A DNA stretch of 64,000 nt from Acidobacteriota bacterium. GTDB taxonomy: Bacteria; Acidobacteriota; Terriglobia; Terriglobales; Acidobacteriaceae. The notes beneath the pieces were generated by a model. It ran no database searches, was not told the DNA's origin, and saw only the letters and a list, made by a program, of their open reading frames with translations. Where the stretch lies: contig JAJZME010000019.1 in assembly GCA_021803035.1 (NCBI GenBank), positions 30,149-94,148 on the forward strand, written 5' to 3'. A program made the translations under genes and the position numbers. This document shows positions 1-10,698 of this stretch, in pieces. Each line of letters begins with the position of its first letter. The first letter of the stretch is position 1.

Positions 1-39
1 GCCACGATTGCGGGGATTTTTCTGTCGCTGCATTGGTGA
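1..39 (+). CDS. Possible C-terminal end of a membrane protein cut by the window edge
   Basis: Frame 1 reads twelve residues (ATIAGIFLSLHW) to a TGA at 37-39. The stretch is hydrophobic, as expected of a final membrane helix, and no other frame looks better. Nothing more can be said without upstream sequence; this may be chance. Confidence 0.2.
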   Translation, partial: ATIAGIFLSLHW

Positions 40-144
40 GGGCGCGGCGTTGGGCTGAGGTGCTTGGGGCAGCCGTTCAACACCGGCGAAATGTTCGGTA
101 GCTGGGGTCGAATAAGCCCATCTGTCTCTGGAGGGCTTATCCAT

Positions 145-366
145 ATGGTAACGATAGAGCAAGTCAAGAATGTTCCCTCTGTGGAGGATTGGACGCACAT
201 GATGCAGACTGCCTCACTAGCAGAAGGAATCAAGCTGTGGCAGTTGTCGATTGAATGCCTGGACGCAACCAATAGCCAAGATCAGGAAGGATGGGGAAGA
301 CGAATTGGCATCGCTGAGCGCGTGCTTAGAGAGCGCGGTATTCCTTTGCACCCGGAATCCGAATAA
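145..366 (+). CDS. Small hypothetical protein, 73 aa
   Basis: The start at 145 is chosen because GGAGGG lies at 130-135, nine bases upstream; an in-frame extension to 64 lacks a ribosome site. The product is acidic and soluble, with a predicted helical pattern and a C-terminal IAERVLRERGIPLHPESE. It has no signal peptide or membrane segment and I do not recognise the family. It stands alone, reading toward the tRNA gene on the opposite strand. Confidence 0.55.
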   Translation: MVTIEQVKNVPSVEDWTHMMQTASLAEGIKLWQLSIECLDATNSQDQEGWGRRIGIAERVLRERGIPLHPESE

Positions 367-460
367 CGCATTCGGCAACGCAAAAAACACTTGCAAAATG
401 ACCCCTTGGCGAGACAATTCCAGAACGGGGTGAATGCTTGTAATTGATTGATTCTAAAGA

Positions 461-537
<77 letters not shown>

Positions 538-692
538 AACGTTCATTGCGGGAGCGCATGGGTGGGGCGCGGCCTGGCGCGTTTTGTCCCCTGATGCGCT
601 TGAACCAGTGTAGCAGAATCAACGGCCGCGCGGCGTTCGCGCCACAGCTCGGAAAGACCGGGAGCAAACCAGAGAACCATGCCGCGAGATGC

Positions 693-1316
693 TCAGTCGC
701 TTTTCCTGGAACCGGCGGATCGCGGCAGTTCCAGTTCGACCAGAGTAAAGCGGGTCTCGCCCGGCTGTGAACTCTCAAATCCAACAATGTGCTGATCACG
801 CTCGGAGCCAGCCTTCAATTCAAAGCCGGCGTGGCCCGATTTGTATCCGTAACTTTCGCCGTTTGCGTCAATCTTCACTGGGGGGTGGCCGTTGTCATCG
901 CAGGTCAAGCCTCCCGCAGTTTTGGTGGGTGTGCCAACCGGCGCGTTGTCCTGGCAGGTGAGCACGTCGCCATAGCCGCTCAGGGCATTCTTGTAGAAGG
1001 CAACAACTTTCTGCTGCGGGTCCGTCGTGGTGTAGGAAGCCACCTTCACGCGCATCTCCCAATCGCCGAAGCCCATGCGCACATCAGCCGACTTGTGCCG
1101 TTCATCGTGCTTGACCAACTGCGCGCCTGGGTAAGCCGGAAGACCCACATCAGCGGCTGTGGTTTGGCCGGTTGTTACATGCACGCCGCCGAAAGGCGTG
1201 TCTACCCGGACATTCTTGCTCGCGCCGTTCGCTGACTTATCCACGCGGACTTTGCATCCGGCCGTCCACGCAACCAACACGAGGCCCGCAAGCAGGATTG
1301 TGACTCTGCGCATCAT
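693..1316 (-). CDS. Secreted lipoprotein of unknown function, 207 aa
   Basis: The start at 1316 follows AGAGGA with suitable spacing; the frame stays open to 1424 but that extension has no ribosome site and would mask the signal peptide. Residues 1-20 form a lipoprotein signal (MRRVTILLAGLVLVAW then TAGC), so the Cys is probably lipidated. The mature protein has a DWEMRVKVASY segment followed by a helix that includes VVAFYKNALSGYG, and a C-terminal beta-rich part. The family is unknown to me. It lies downstream of, and on the same strand as, the M13 peptidase. Confidence 0.75.
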   Translation of the reverse strand: MMRRVTILLAGLVLVAWTAGCKVRVDKSANGASKNVRVDTPFGGVHVTTGQTTAADVGLPAYPGAQLVKHDERHKSADVRMGFGDWEMRVKVASYTTTDPQQKVVAFYKNALSGYGDVLTCQDNAPVGTPTKTAGGLTCDDNGHPPVKIDANGESYGYKSGHAGFELKAGSERDQHIVGFESSQPGETRFTLVELELPRSAGSRKSD

Positions 1317-1497
1317 GGCAATCATCCTCTTGCGCAAGTTATACGCCGCGGCGTAGCAAATCGTTCCGAGAATTTCCCGGAGGCTGGCCGCGCGTGCATG
1401 GTGCGACGACACTCGATTCGTCACCCATCACTCAGGCCCACGCGCGGCAGGGGCCCGGCCTGCGACATTAATCGAGAATGCCGGGCTCCCCGTTGCT

Positions 1498-3582
1498 TTA
1501 CCATACGCGGCAGGAACGCACCGGGTACATGGGCTGGCCCTTTGTGCACGCAAAGGCCCTGCCAAAGGCGCCGAAGTTCTGGACCGTACCGTTCACGCGC
1601 CATTTGCCGGGCGAGTGCGGATCGACCAGCGCTCCCTGGCGCGCCGCAGCGTCGGTTTCGTTCTGGCACCAGACCTGGGCAAAGCTCAGGAAATAGCGCT
1701 GTGCCTCGGTGTAGCCGTCGATCTTCTCCTCCATCGACATGCCTTCGGCCGCCAGCGTGGACTCCAGCGCCATGTAGGCGATGCGGAGTCCGCCGTTGTC
1801 GGCGGTGTTCTCGCCCAGGGTCAGCCGACCGTTGAGGTACTGCGCGGGCGTCTTGCCCTGCGCCGGTGCGGCCACGAACTTGCTGTACTCGTCGGCGATA
1901 CAGCTGGTCCGCGCGTCGAATGCCTTGTGATCGGCGGCTGTCCACCAGTCGCGCAGATTGCCCTTGCCGTCGTACTGCGAGCCCTGGTCATCGAAGCCGT
2001 GCGTCATCTCGTGGCCGATCACCACGCCGATGCCGCCGAAGTTCACCGCCGCGTCCGCCTTAAAGTCAAAGAACGGCGGCTGCAGGATGCCGGCGGGGAA
2101 GTTGATGTCATTGAACGAGGGATCGTAGTAAGCGTTGACCGTGGGCGGAGTCATGTCCCATTCCTTCTCGTCCACGGGCTTGCCCAGCTTGGCGTAGTTG
2201 TAATTCCGCTCGTAGACATTGCTCGAATGGAGGTTGGCGATGAGAGTGGTCCGGTTCACCTTGACGCTCGAGTAGTCGCGCCACTTGTCGGGATAGCCGA
2301 TCTTCCTGCGTATCATGGCCAGTTTCTGCGCGGCCGCCTCTTTGGTGGCTTCGCTCATCCAGGGCAGCGTTTTGATGTCGGCGCCCAGCGCATTTTCGAG
2401 CGCCGTCACCATCTTTTCGGTCCGATCCCTGGCTTGAGGCGGGAAGTTCTGCTTCACCCAGTCCTGGCCCACGGCTTCGCCCAGCGCCTGGTCGGTCAGT
2501 GAGGTACACATCTTCCAGCGCGGCCTGGGCTGTTGCTGCCCAGCCAGCGTGCGCCTGAAAAAAGCAAAGTTTTCGTCGTAGAAGGCCGTGGGGAGAAACT
2601 CCGCCTGGCCGTGCAGAACGTGCCAGCGCAGATAGCTCTTCCACGCAGCCAGCGGCTCAGTTGCGATCAGCGTGTTCAGCGACTTGAAGAACTCCGGCGT
2701 GCCCACATTCAAGGTGCTGAAAGGGCGGATGCCGCTCTTCCAGAAATAGGTGGTCCAGGCGAAGTTCGGAGTGAGCTTTTCCAGCTCCGCCAAGGTGTAA
2801 ATGTGATAGCGGTTCTCCGGCTGCCGCAGGGCCGTGCGGCTGATGGCAGCCTTGGCCATGGCCGTCTCGATCTGCATCACCGCCGCGGCTTCTCTGGCTG
2901 CCTCTTGCGGCGTATCGCCGGCCAGCGCGAACATCTTCGTTACATGCGCTACATACTCGGCGCGGATGGTCTTGAAGTGCGGCGAATCCACTAGATAATA
3001 GTCGCGGTCAGGCAGCGAAAGCCCGCCCTGGAAGAGCACAGCAATCTGCTTTGAGGAATTCTTGTCGTCCTGGGCCACGCCAAACTCGAAGAATCCGTCC
3101 GGCGTTCCCTGGTTCTCCAGTTCGCTGAGCAGCGAGGCGAGTTGGCTGGGACTGGTGAGCGCGTCGATCTCCTTCCATGACGACTCGATGGGCTTGAGCC
3201 CCGCCTTTTGGATCGCCGCGGTATTCATGCAGGCAGCATAAAAGTCGCCATACTTCTTTTGGAGCGGCGTCCTGGGATCGTTGGCGGCGGCGTTCAGATC
3301 CTTCCACAGCAGATAGCGATTCCGCTCCTGCACCAGCGAAAAGGAGCGGAACCAGCGCACCTGGTCGGCCGGAACAGGATTGTTCTTTATCCAGTTGCCG
3401 CAGGCGTACTGGTAGAAATCCACGCAGGGGTTGACGGATTTGTCGATGGCTGCGGGGTCGAAGCTTTTCACGGCAGCGACCGGCTCGGGTTTTGAATCGC
3501 TGGTCTGCGAGGCCGCAGGTGCCTGCGCAAATACGGTCGCGGTCGCCAGCAGCAGGAAAGAAACAAGATCAATGCGCTTCAT
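1498..3582 (-). CDS. M13 family (neprilysin/PepO-like) zinc metallopeptidase
   Basis: A secreted zinc endopeptidase expected to cleave oligopeptides in the periplasm or outside the cell. Residues 1-20 form a signal peptide ending VFAQ. The N-terminal M13 domain starts near the CVDFYQYACGNW motif (about 53-64). The catalytic part has HEMTH at 524-528 (two zinc ligands and the general base) and GENTADNGG at 590-598 (third ligand Glu591). The protein ends with CRVW, the hallmark C-terminus of neprilysins. At 694 aa it is full length for the family. AAGGA sits nine bases before the ATG. It is transcribed divergently from guaA across a 220-bp gap. Substrate is not predictable. Confidence 0.96.
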   Translation of the reverse strand: MKRIDLVSFLLLATATVFAQAPAASQTSDSKPEPVAAVKSFDPAAIDKSVNPCVDFYQYACGNWIKNNPVPADQVRWFRSFSLVQERNRYLLWKDLNAAANDPRTPLQKKYGDFYAACMNTAAIQKAGLKPIESSWKEIDALTSPSQLASLLSELENQGTPDGFFEFGVAQDDKNSSKQIAVLFQGGLSLPDRDYYLVDSPHFKTIRAEYVAHVTKMFALAGDTPQEAAREAAAVMQIETAMAKAAISRTALRQPENRYHIYTLAELEKLTPNFAWTTYFWKSGIRPFSTLNVGTPEFFKSLNTLIATEPLAAWKSYLRWHVLHGQAEFLPTAFYDENFAFFRRTLAGQQQPRPRWKMCTSLTDQALGEAVGQDWVKQNFPPQARDRTEKMVTALENALGADIKTLPWMSEATKEAAAQKLAMIRRKIGYPDKWRDYSSVKVNRTTLIANLHSSNVYERNYNYAKLGKPVDEKEWDMTPPTVNAYYDPSFNDINFPAGILQPPFFDFKADAAVNFGGIGVVIGHEMTHGFDDQGSQYDGKGNLRDWWTAADHKAFDARTSCIADEYSKFVAAPAQGKTPAQYLNGRLTLGENTADNGGLRIAYMALESTLAAEGMSMEEKIDGYTEAQRYFLSFAQVWCQNETDAAARQGALVDPHSPGKWRVNGTVQNFGAFGRAFACTKGQPMYPVRSCRVW

Positions 3583-3802
3583 CGGAGCGTCCTTCCGGAA
3601 ATATTGCTGCCCGGCCTGTCCAGCAGTATGCTGTGGGCCTTTTGCCGGGATACAAGGGGTACACCGGCAGGCAGTTCCGTGTGGATTGTGTTGCTTAGCA
3701 GCCTATCACGGCGAGGCGCGATAGTATACGCAGTCTGCGCTCAATTTCCAGGCGAACGGTTCCGTTCTTTACACACTGCCCGCCGCCCTGCCACACTAAA
3801 AC

Positions 3803-5353
<1,551 letters not shown>

Positions 5354-5380
5354 GGGCTACTGCCCTTCGGGCAGTGGCCC
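5354..5380. terminator. Hairpin between convergent guaA and DUF421 genes
   Basis: ACTGCCC-TTC-GGGCAGT pairs perfectly and is flanked by GGGC/GCCC, making a long stem directly after the guaA stop. There is no T-run on either side, and the stem overlaps the last codons of the DUF421 gene. It could slow or end transcription in both directions. Confidence 0.45.
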
Positions 5381-5947
5381 GCGCAGCGCCGCCAATTCCT
5401 TGCTCAGCGCATCGAGCCGCGCCAGCAGCTCGGCATGATGCTTGTCGGTGATGGAGGGGTCGAACGCCTCCACATAGAAGGTGCCGTTCGGCTCGAGCTC
5501 GCATTTGCGCACCTGGTGAAATCCCTCGAAGCCCTGGCGATGCACCACCGCCAGCAGTTCCTCGCGCGTAAGCGATTCGCGCTCCAGAGCTTTCCTGTCG
5601 ACCTGGCCATCGCGAATCAGCAGCGTGGCACGGCCTTCCAGCAGAAAATCGAGGCGCTTTGAACGAAAGGCGGTCTGCACCACCAACCAGTTGATGGCCA
5701 GCAGGGCAAAGGCGCCGATGACGCCGCCTGTCACCGAGTTGTCGTTGCCGATGATGGCGTTCTGCACGGTATTCGCCAGCGACAGTAGCACAACCAGATC
5801 GAAGGGATTCAGTTGCGCCAGCTCCCGCTTGCCGAACAGGCGCAATAGCACCACCAGAACCAGGTAGACAATGACAGGTCGAAGCAGCTTCTCCAGAATG
5901 GGAAGACGCAGATGAAACATCTGCTCGAAGATGACGGAGTGTCCCAT
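5357..5947 (-). CDS. DUF421 (YetF-like) membrane protein, 196 aa
   Basis: Three hydrophobic segments lie in the first ~95 residues (around PVIVYLVLVVLLRLFG, FDLVVLLSLANTVQNAIIG and GGVIGAFALLAINWLVV), followed by a soluble DUF421 domain with the typical LLEGRATLLIRDGQVDRKAL and LTREELLAVVHRQGFEG segments. The biochemical role of the family is unsettled. The frame is open to 6121 but that part overlaps the upstream gene, so the first plausible ATG after it (5947) is used; its ribosome site is weak. It may be cotranscribed with the two UDP-sugar genes on the same strand, but nothing suggests a shared function. Confidence 0.85.
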   Translation of the reverse strand: MGHSVIFEQMFHLRLPILEKLLRPVIVYLVLVVLLRLFGKRELAQLNPFDLVVLLSLANTVQNAIIGNDNSVTGGVIGAFALLAINWLVVQTAFRSKRLDFLLEGRATLLIRDGQVDRKALERESLTREELLAVVHRQGFEGFHQVRKCELEPNGTFYVEAFDPSITDKHHAELLARLDALSKELAALRGPLPEGQ

Positions 5948-6039
5948 GAAAATGAGGATAGGTGGCGCACCTTCCAGTTTCCAGTCAAATTCGATTGGCC
6001 GCTGTGGATTTTGCCGAAGCGGAATCCGTTTTCCGCCCT

Positions 6040-6978
6040 TCAGACGGCCGCTGCGGCCTTGCTTTTGAAGTAATCGAGCGACTTCGCCAGCCCCTCCCGG
6101 AGCGGAATGCGCGGCTCCCATCCCAGCAGCCTGCGGGCCTTGGCGATATCGGGGCAGCGCCGCGTCGGGTCGTCGACCGGCAGCGGCTCGAATTTAAGTT
6201 CGCTCTTTGAGCCCGTCACTTCCAGCACCGTCTGCGCGCACTCGAGAATCGTGAACTCTCCCGGGTTGCCGAGATTCACAGGCAGGTGCTCGTCTGAACG
6301 CGCGAGCAAAATGAAGCCACGGATCAGGTCGTCGACAAAGCAGAAGCTGCGCGTCTGGCGGCCATCGCCGTAGATGGTCAGTGGCTCGCCGCGCAGCGCC
6401 TGCATGACGAAGTTGGAGATGACGCGGCCGTCAGAGGGGTGCAGGCGCGGGCCATAGGTGTTGAAGATGCGGGCCAGATGGGTGTTCACGCCGCGCGCGC
6501 GATGGTAAGCCATCACCAGCGCCTCGGAAAAGCGCTTGGACTCGTCATAGACGGAGCGCGGCCCGATGGGATTCACATGGCCCCAATATTCTTCCCTTTG
6601 CGGATGCTCGAGCGGATCGCCGTAACACTCTGAAGTGGAAGCGTGCAGAAAGCCAGCGCCGTAATGCGCCGCCAGCTCCAGCATGTTCCCGGTTCCCGCG
6701 GAGCCTACTCGGAGTGTCTCAAGAGGCAGGCGCAGGTATTCGGGCGGGCTGGCGGGCGAGGCAAGGTTGAAGACGTAGTCCACTGGCCCCGGCTCGAAGG
6801 GCTGGCAAATATCCCGCTCCTCGAACTGGAAGCGCGGCTCGTGCTTCAGATGAGCCAGATTTTCCGCCGAGCCGGTTGCGAAGTTGTCGACGCCGATCAC
6901 CGTATGGCCTTCGGCCAGCAGGCGGTCGGTCAGATGAGAACCCAAAAACCCGGCAGCGCCGGTCACAAGTACGCGCAT
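6040..6978 (-). CDS. UDP-glucuronate decarboxylase (UDP-xylose synthase)
   Basis: An extended short-chain dehydrogenase that converts UDP-glucuronate to UDP-xylose with bound NAD. The nucleotide fold opens with [12 protein letters not shown] at residues 5-16. The active site has the STSECYGD motif (115-122) and Tyr144-x-x-x-Lys148 in VYDESK. The segments NTYGPR and [16 protein letters not shown] match UXS enzymes rather than plain epimerases. At 312 aa it is full length without a membrane anchor. Its substrate is made by the UDP-glucose dehydrogenase encoded 161 bp upstream on the same strand, so the pair forms a UDP-xylose module, probably for surface polysaccharide. Confidence 0.93.
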   Translation of the reverse strand: MRVLVTGAAGFLGSHLTDRLLAEGHTVIGVDNFATGSAENLAHLKHEPRFQFEERDICQPFEPGPVDYVFNLASPASPPEYLRLPLETLRVGSAGTGNMLELAAHYGAGFLHASTSECYGDPLEHPQREEYWGHVNPIGPRSVYDESKRFSEALVMAYHRARGVNTHLARIFNTYGPRLHPSDGRVISNFVMQALRGEPLTIYGDGRQTRSFCFVDDLIRGFILLARSDEHLPVNLGNPGEFTILECAQTVLEVTGSKSELKFEPLPVDDPTRRCPDIAKARRLLGWEPRIPLREGLAKSLDYFKSKAAAAV

Positions 6979-7139
6979 GATGCGGTAGCCTACTCCTCAA
7001 AATCCGCGGCACAAGCAGCAACCGCCGCAGTGATAACCAACCGATGATTCAACATACATGAGCCCGAGGAATCAGGAACTCCTTTTCCGAAATGAGCTCT
7101 GCTTACCCCGGTCAAAGCCGGTACATAAATCGCCTGTTC

Positions 7140-8564
7140 TTACACCAGAGGGCCTGCGCCGGTTCGCGGCTTGCCTTGCTGGGCCTGATAAGTTGCCGGG
7201 CGGCCCATGCTTACGTAGGTAAAGCCGTGCTTTGCCATCTGCCCGGGTTTGTAAAGGTTGCGCCCGTCCACCACGATCGGGAAGCGAACCACCTGATTCA
7301 GCTTAACAAGGTCGATGCTGCCAAACTCTTTCCAGTCGGTCAGAATCAACACCGCGTCGGCGCCCTCCGCCGCCTGGTAGAGGCCCTCCGCATAGATGAG
7401 GTTTTCGGCTGGCGGCAACACCGCCCTGGCGCGCTCGGCCGCCGCCGGATCGTAGACCGTCACGATGGCCCCGGCCTTCAGCAGCTTCTTCACAATCTCC
7501 ACGGCCGGCGACTCGCGAATATCGTCGGTGTCGCCCTTGAAGGCCAGCCCCAGAGCCGCCAGCCGCTTGCCGCGCAGCGTCCACAGCGCGGAAAGCACCT
7601 TGTTGAAGAAGACCTCCTGCTGCGTATCGTTGATCTTCTTAATCTCTTCCAGGAGCTGGAAATCGATGCCGCGCTGCTGCGCTACCCAGTGAAATGCGGC
7701 AACATCTTTCGGGAAACACGATCCACCATAGCCCAGCCCGGCGCGCAGAAACTTGGGACCGATGCGGCTGTCGGACCCCATGCCCGCGGCGATGTCTTCA
7801 ATGTCCGCGTCCACGGCCTCGGCCAGGTTGGCGACCGCATTGATGAACGAGATCTTCAGGGCCAGGAAGGCATTCGACGCGTGCTTGATGATCTCCGCGC
7901 TCTGCGCCGAGGTGACCACCAGCGGCGCCGGCCGCGATGCGCTGCACTGGCCGGGCAGAGCGTCCGGCTGCGCGTAGTAGCTGCCGCTGGTCAGCGGCTC
8001 ATAGATGCGCCGCATGAGCGCGGTGGAGCGTTCGTCGCCGGAACCGACCACAATGCGGTCGGGATGCAGAAAATCGCACACGGCCGTGCCCTCGCGCAGA
8101 AACTCCGGATTGGAGACCACATCGAAGCTGCGCGCGTCAACTCCGTGGCGATGCAGTACCCGGCGTATCCAGTCGTTGGTGTAGACAGGCACGGTACTCT
8201 TTTCCACAATCACTTTATAGCCGTCGATGGAGCGTGCAATCGCCGAGACCACGGCTTCAACGTAGGAGAGATCCGCCGCACCGCTTTCGCCCTGCGGCGT
8301 GCCCACGGCGATAAAGATCGCTTCGCTCCGCTCCACAGCTTCGCTCAGATTGCCGCTGAAGGTTACGCCGCGGTCACGATGGCGGGCGAGCAACTCGGGC
8401 AGGTGCTCCTCGAAGATGGGCACGCCGCCCTGCTGGAGCAACTTGACCCTGGCTTCGTCATTGTCAACGCAGATCACGTGATGGCCCATTTCGGCGAAGC
8501 AGACCGCCGCAACCAGGCCCACATATCCCGATCCGATCACACAAATGGAAACTGAATTCGACAT
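7140..8564 (-). CDS. ugd: UDP-glucose 6-dehydrogenase
   Basis: Oxidises UDP-glucose to UDP-glucuronate with two NAD. The N-terminal Rossmann motif is IGSGYVG (10-16) and the catalytic nucleophile is Cys283 in GYGGSCFPKD. The C-terminal UDP-binding domain has LAFKGDTDDIRESP. Length with start 8564 is 474 aa; an in-frame upstream ATG at 8648 would add a tail without homology. AAAGGAG lies about 13 bases before 8564, slightly far. A short insertion near 198-215 (AQPDALPGQCSASRP) is longer than usual for the family. It feeds the downstream decarboxylase. Confidence 0.95.
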   Translation of the reverse strand: MSNSVSICVIGSGYVGLVAAVCFAEMGHHVICVDNDEARVKLLQQGGVPIFEEHLPELLARHRDRGVTFSGNLSEAVERSEAIFIAVGTPQGESGAADLSYVEAVVSAIARSIDGYKVIVEKSTVPVYTNDWIRRVLHRHGVDARSFDVVSNPEFLREGTAVCDFLHPDRIVVGSGDERSTALMRRIYEPLTSGSYYAQPDALPGQCSASRPAPLVVTSAQSAEIIKHASNAFLALKISFINAVANLAEAVDADIEDIAAGMGSDSRIGPKFLRAGLGYGGSCFPKDVAAFHWVAQQRGIDFQLLEEIKKINDTQQEVFFNKVLSALWTLRGKRLAALGLAFKGDTDDIRESPAVEIVKKLLKAGAIVTVYDPAAAERARAVLPPAENLIYAEGLYQAAEGADAVLILTDWKEFGSIDLVKLNQVVRFPIVVDGRNLYKPGQMAKHGFTYVSMGRPATYQAQQGKPRTGAGPLV

Positions 8565-8915
8565 CTGCTTGCACTGTCTCCTTTGGGATTTCGCAGCCGA
8601 GGTTGACGGCTTGGCCGCGGCACCGCCGGCAAGACAGTCGAACGGCATCGGAGGGAAATGGGACAGAATCAGACTTCCACTCCATTGACTGTGACCCTGG
8701 CAAAACCCGCAAAGCTGGCCGAGAGACCGCTGGAAACCGCTTGTACGTCCCTAGCCTATTCGTTGCGGCTTGGGCGAGGCAAACGCATTTCATGCGCCGG
8801 CCCAGGTTTTCGTCCGCGAGGTAAAGCTGCTATGCTGCGGGCACTTGGAAAAAGCGATTTATTGCTTCTCGCGGCCCTGTTTTTTTCGGTACATTGTGTG
8901 GAAAGAGAGTGGACG

Positions 8916-10391
8916 ATGCGATTTCTTGGAATCGATGTGGGAACAGGCGGCACGCGCGCTGTTCTGGTGGACGCGGCCGGAAAGCTGATTGGGGCGGCGG
9001 CGAGCGCGCACGCGCCCTTCCGGGCCGAGCATCCGGGATGGGCGGAACAGGATCCGGAAGACTGGTGGCGGGCGGCGCAGGAAGCCATTGCGGGCGCGCT
9101 GGCCTCGACGCCGGAGCCCGACGCGCCGGTCGTGGCGCTGGCGCTCACCGGGCAGATGCACGGCGCGGTGCTGCTGGACGAGCGCGGCCAGGTGTTGCGG
9201 CCTTCGCTCATCTGGTGCGACACGCGCACCCAGCCGCAGTGCGACTGGCTGACCGAACAGATCGGCCGGGAGCGGCTGATCGAGCTGACCTGCAATCCCG
9301 CGCTGCCCAACTTCACGCTCACCAAGCTGCTGTGGGTGAAGAACCATGAGCCGGAGATCTTCGCCCGGACGCGCCACATCATGTGTCCCAAGGACTACGT
9401 CCGCTACCGGCTTACCGGCGAGTTCGCCATCGACGTGCAGGAGGCTTCGGGAACGCTGCTGCTCGACGTCACGCACCGGCGCTGGTCGCGCGAAGTGGCT
9501 GCGGCCGCGGGAATCGATGAGCACTGGCTGCCGCGGGTTTTCGAGTCGCCGGAGGTATGCGCGCGCATCAGCGATGAGGCGGCCGCGCTGACGGGGCTCA
9601 AAGCCGGCACGCCGGTTGCCGCCGGCGCGGGCGACCAGGGCGCGGGCGCGGTGGGCATGGGCATTCTGCAGCCGGGATCGGTGTCGGCCACCATCGGCAC
9701 TTCAGGAGTGGTGTTTGCCGCAACGGCCGAGCCGACCAGGGATCCGCATGGGCGGCTGCACACGTTTTGCCACGCGGAGCCCGGGTTGTGGCACGTGATG
9801 GGCGTGACGCAGAGCGCCGGCTTGAGCCTGAGCTGGTTGAAAGAGACCTTCTTTGCCAGCCAAAGCTACGACGCGCTCAATGCGCAGGCCGCCGCCGTTC
9901 CCGCCTGCTGCGACGGGCTGGAGTGGGCGCCGTACCTGTTGGGCGAGCGCACGCCGCACCTGGACCCCGAGGTGCGCGCGGCTTTTGCCGGCATCGGCGC
10001 CGGACACACGGCGGCGCACTTTGTGCGCGCGGTGCTGGAAGGCGTTGCGTATTCGCTCAATGACACATTCGCGCTCTTTGCGGATCTGGGAATCCCGGTG
10101 CGCGGAATCAGGCTGGGCGGCGGCGGTGCACGCGGCGAACTGTGGCGGCGGATTCAGGCGGGTATTTATGGTCACACTGTGGAAGTGCTGACGGCCGAAG
10201 AAGGCGGCGCGTTTGGATGCGCGCTGATGGCCGGCGTGGCGGCAGGCCATTGGGCAAATCTCGATGAGGCCTGCGCGCAAGCCATCCAGGTGGCGCAGCG
10301 CATCGAGCCGGATGCCGATGATGCGGCAGCCTACAAGACCGGTTACGCGCATTGGCGCAAGCTCTATCCGGCGCTGCGCAGTCTGCGGTGA
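8916..10391 (+). CDS. xylB: Xylulokinase (FGGY family)
   Basis: Phosphorylates D-xylulose to xylulose 5-phosphate for the pentose phosphate pathway. The first FGGY domain opens with GIDVGTGGTRAVLVD and has LTGQMHGAV and WCDTRT, which bind sugar in xylulokinases. Asp240 in GAGDQGAGAVG is the expected catalytic base, followed by TIGTSGVVFA. The C-terminal ATP domain has IRLGGGGARGELW. With the start at 8916 the protein has 491 residues, the usual size; the frame extends upstream to 8658 without a ribosome site. No xylose isomerase gene lies nearby. A repeat of CAGCTTN heptamers follows the stop. Confidence 0.93.
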   Translation: MRFLGIDVGTGGTRAVLVDAAGKLIGAAASAHAPFRAEHPGWAEQDPEDWWRAAQEAIAGALASTPEPDAPVVALALTGQMHGAVLLDERGQVLRPSLIWCDTRTQPQCDWLTEQIGRERLIELTCNPALPNFTLTKLLWVKNHEPEIFARTRHIMCPKDYVRYRLTGEFAIDVQEASGTLLLDVTHRRWSREVAAAAGIDEHWLPRVFESPEVCARISDEAAALTGLKAGTPVAAGAGDQGAGAVGMGILQPGSVSATIGTSGVVFAATAEPTRDPHGRLHTFCHAEPGLWHVMGVTQSAGLSLSWLKETFFASQSYDALNAQAAAVPACCDGLEWAPYLLGERTPHLDPEVRAAFAGIGAGHTAAHFVRAVLEGVAYSLNDTFALFADLGIPVRGIRLGGGGARGELWRRIQAGIYGHTVEVLTAEEGGAFGCALMAGVAAGHWANLDEACAQAIQVAQRIEPDADDAAAYKTGYAHWRKLYPALRSLR

Positions 10392-10698
10392 ACGGCAGCT
10401 TCCAGCTTTCAGCTCTCAGCTTGCTTTGCGGGAGAACAGGAGTCCGGACTTCGTTGCTGTAGATTTCACAGCGCGTTGCTTTGAAATTGGCTGTGGCCTG
10501 GCCTGGATCCAAAAGCGCGCGATCCATCCCGGCGAGCACAAATCGCTCATTAGCGATCTCATATATCGACACCGGCAGGCGCAAGGGAAATGTGGAAACT
10601 CGCGTCGCCATTTCCTAATCCTCCGCAGAGCTTCAGCGGGGCTATTCCAAGAGCGCAAGGTGTTCGGGGGCGGGTTTGCGCGCAATTGGCGTTTTGAT
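10392..10698. repeat. Convergent intergenic region with heptamer tandem repeat
   Basis: Four consecutive heptamers, CAGCTTC, CAGCTTT, CAGCTCT and CAGCTTG, occupy 10396-10423, starting five bases after the xylB stop. The rest of the gap, up to the end of the dGTPase gene on the other strand, shows no convincing gene, terminator or promoter. Confidence 0.6.

Noticed and set aside
3691..3727. Promoter for guaA (TTGCTT and TAGTAT)
   Set aside because: The spacer would be 25 bases, too long for a sigma-70 promoter, and TAGTAT is a weak match.
8862..8895. Promoter for xylB (TTGCTT and TACATT)
   Set aside because: Spacer of 22 bases is outside the normal range.
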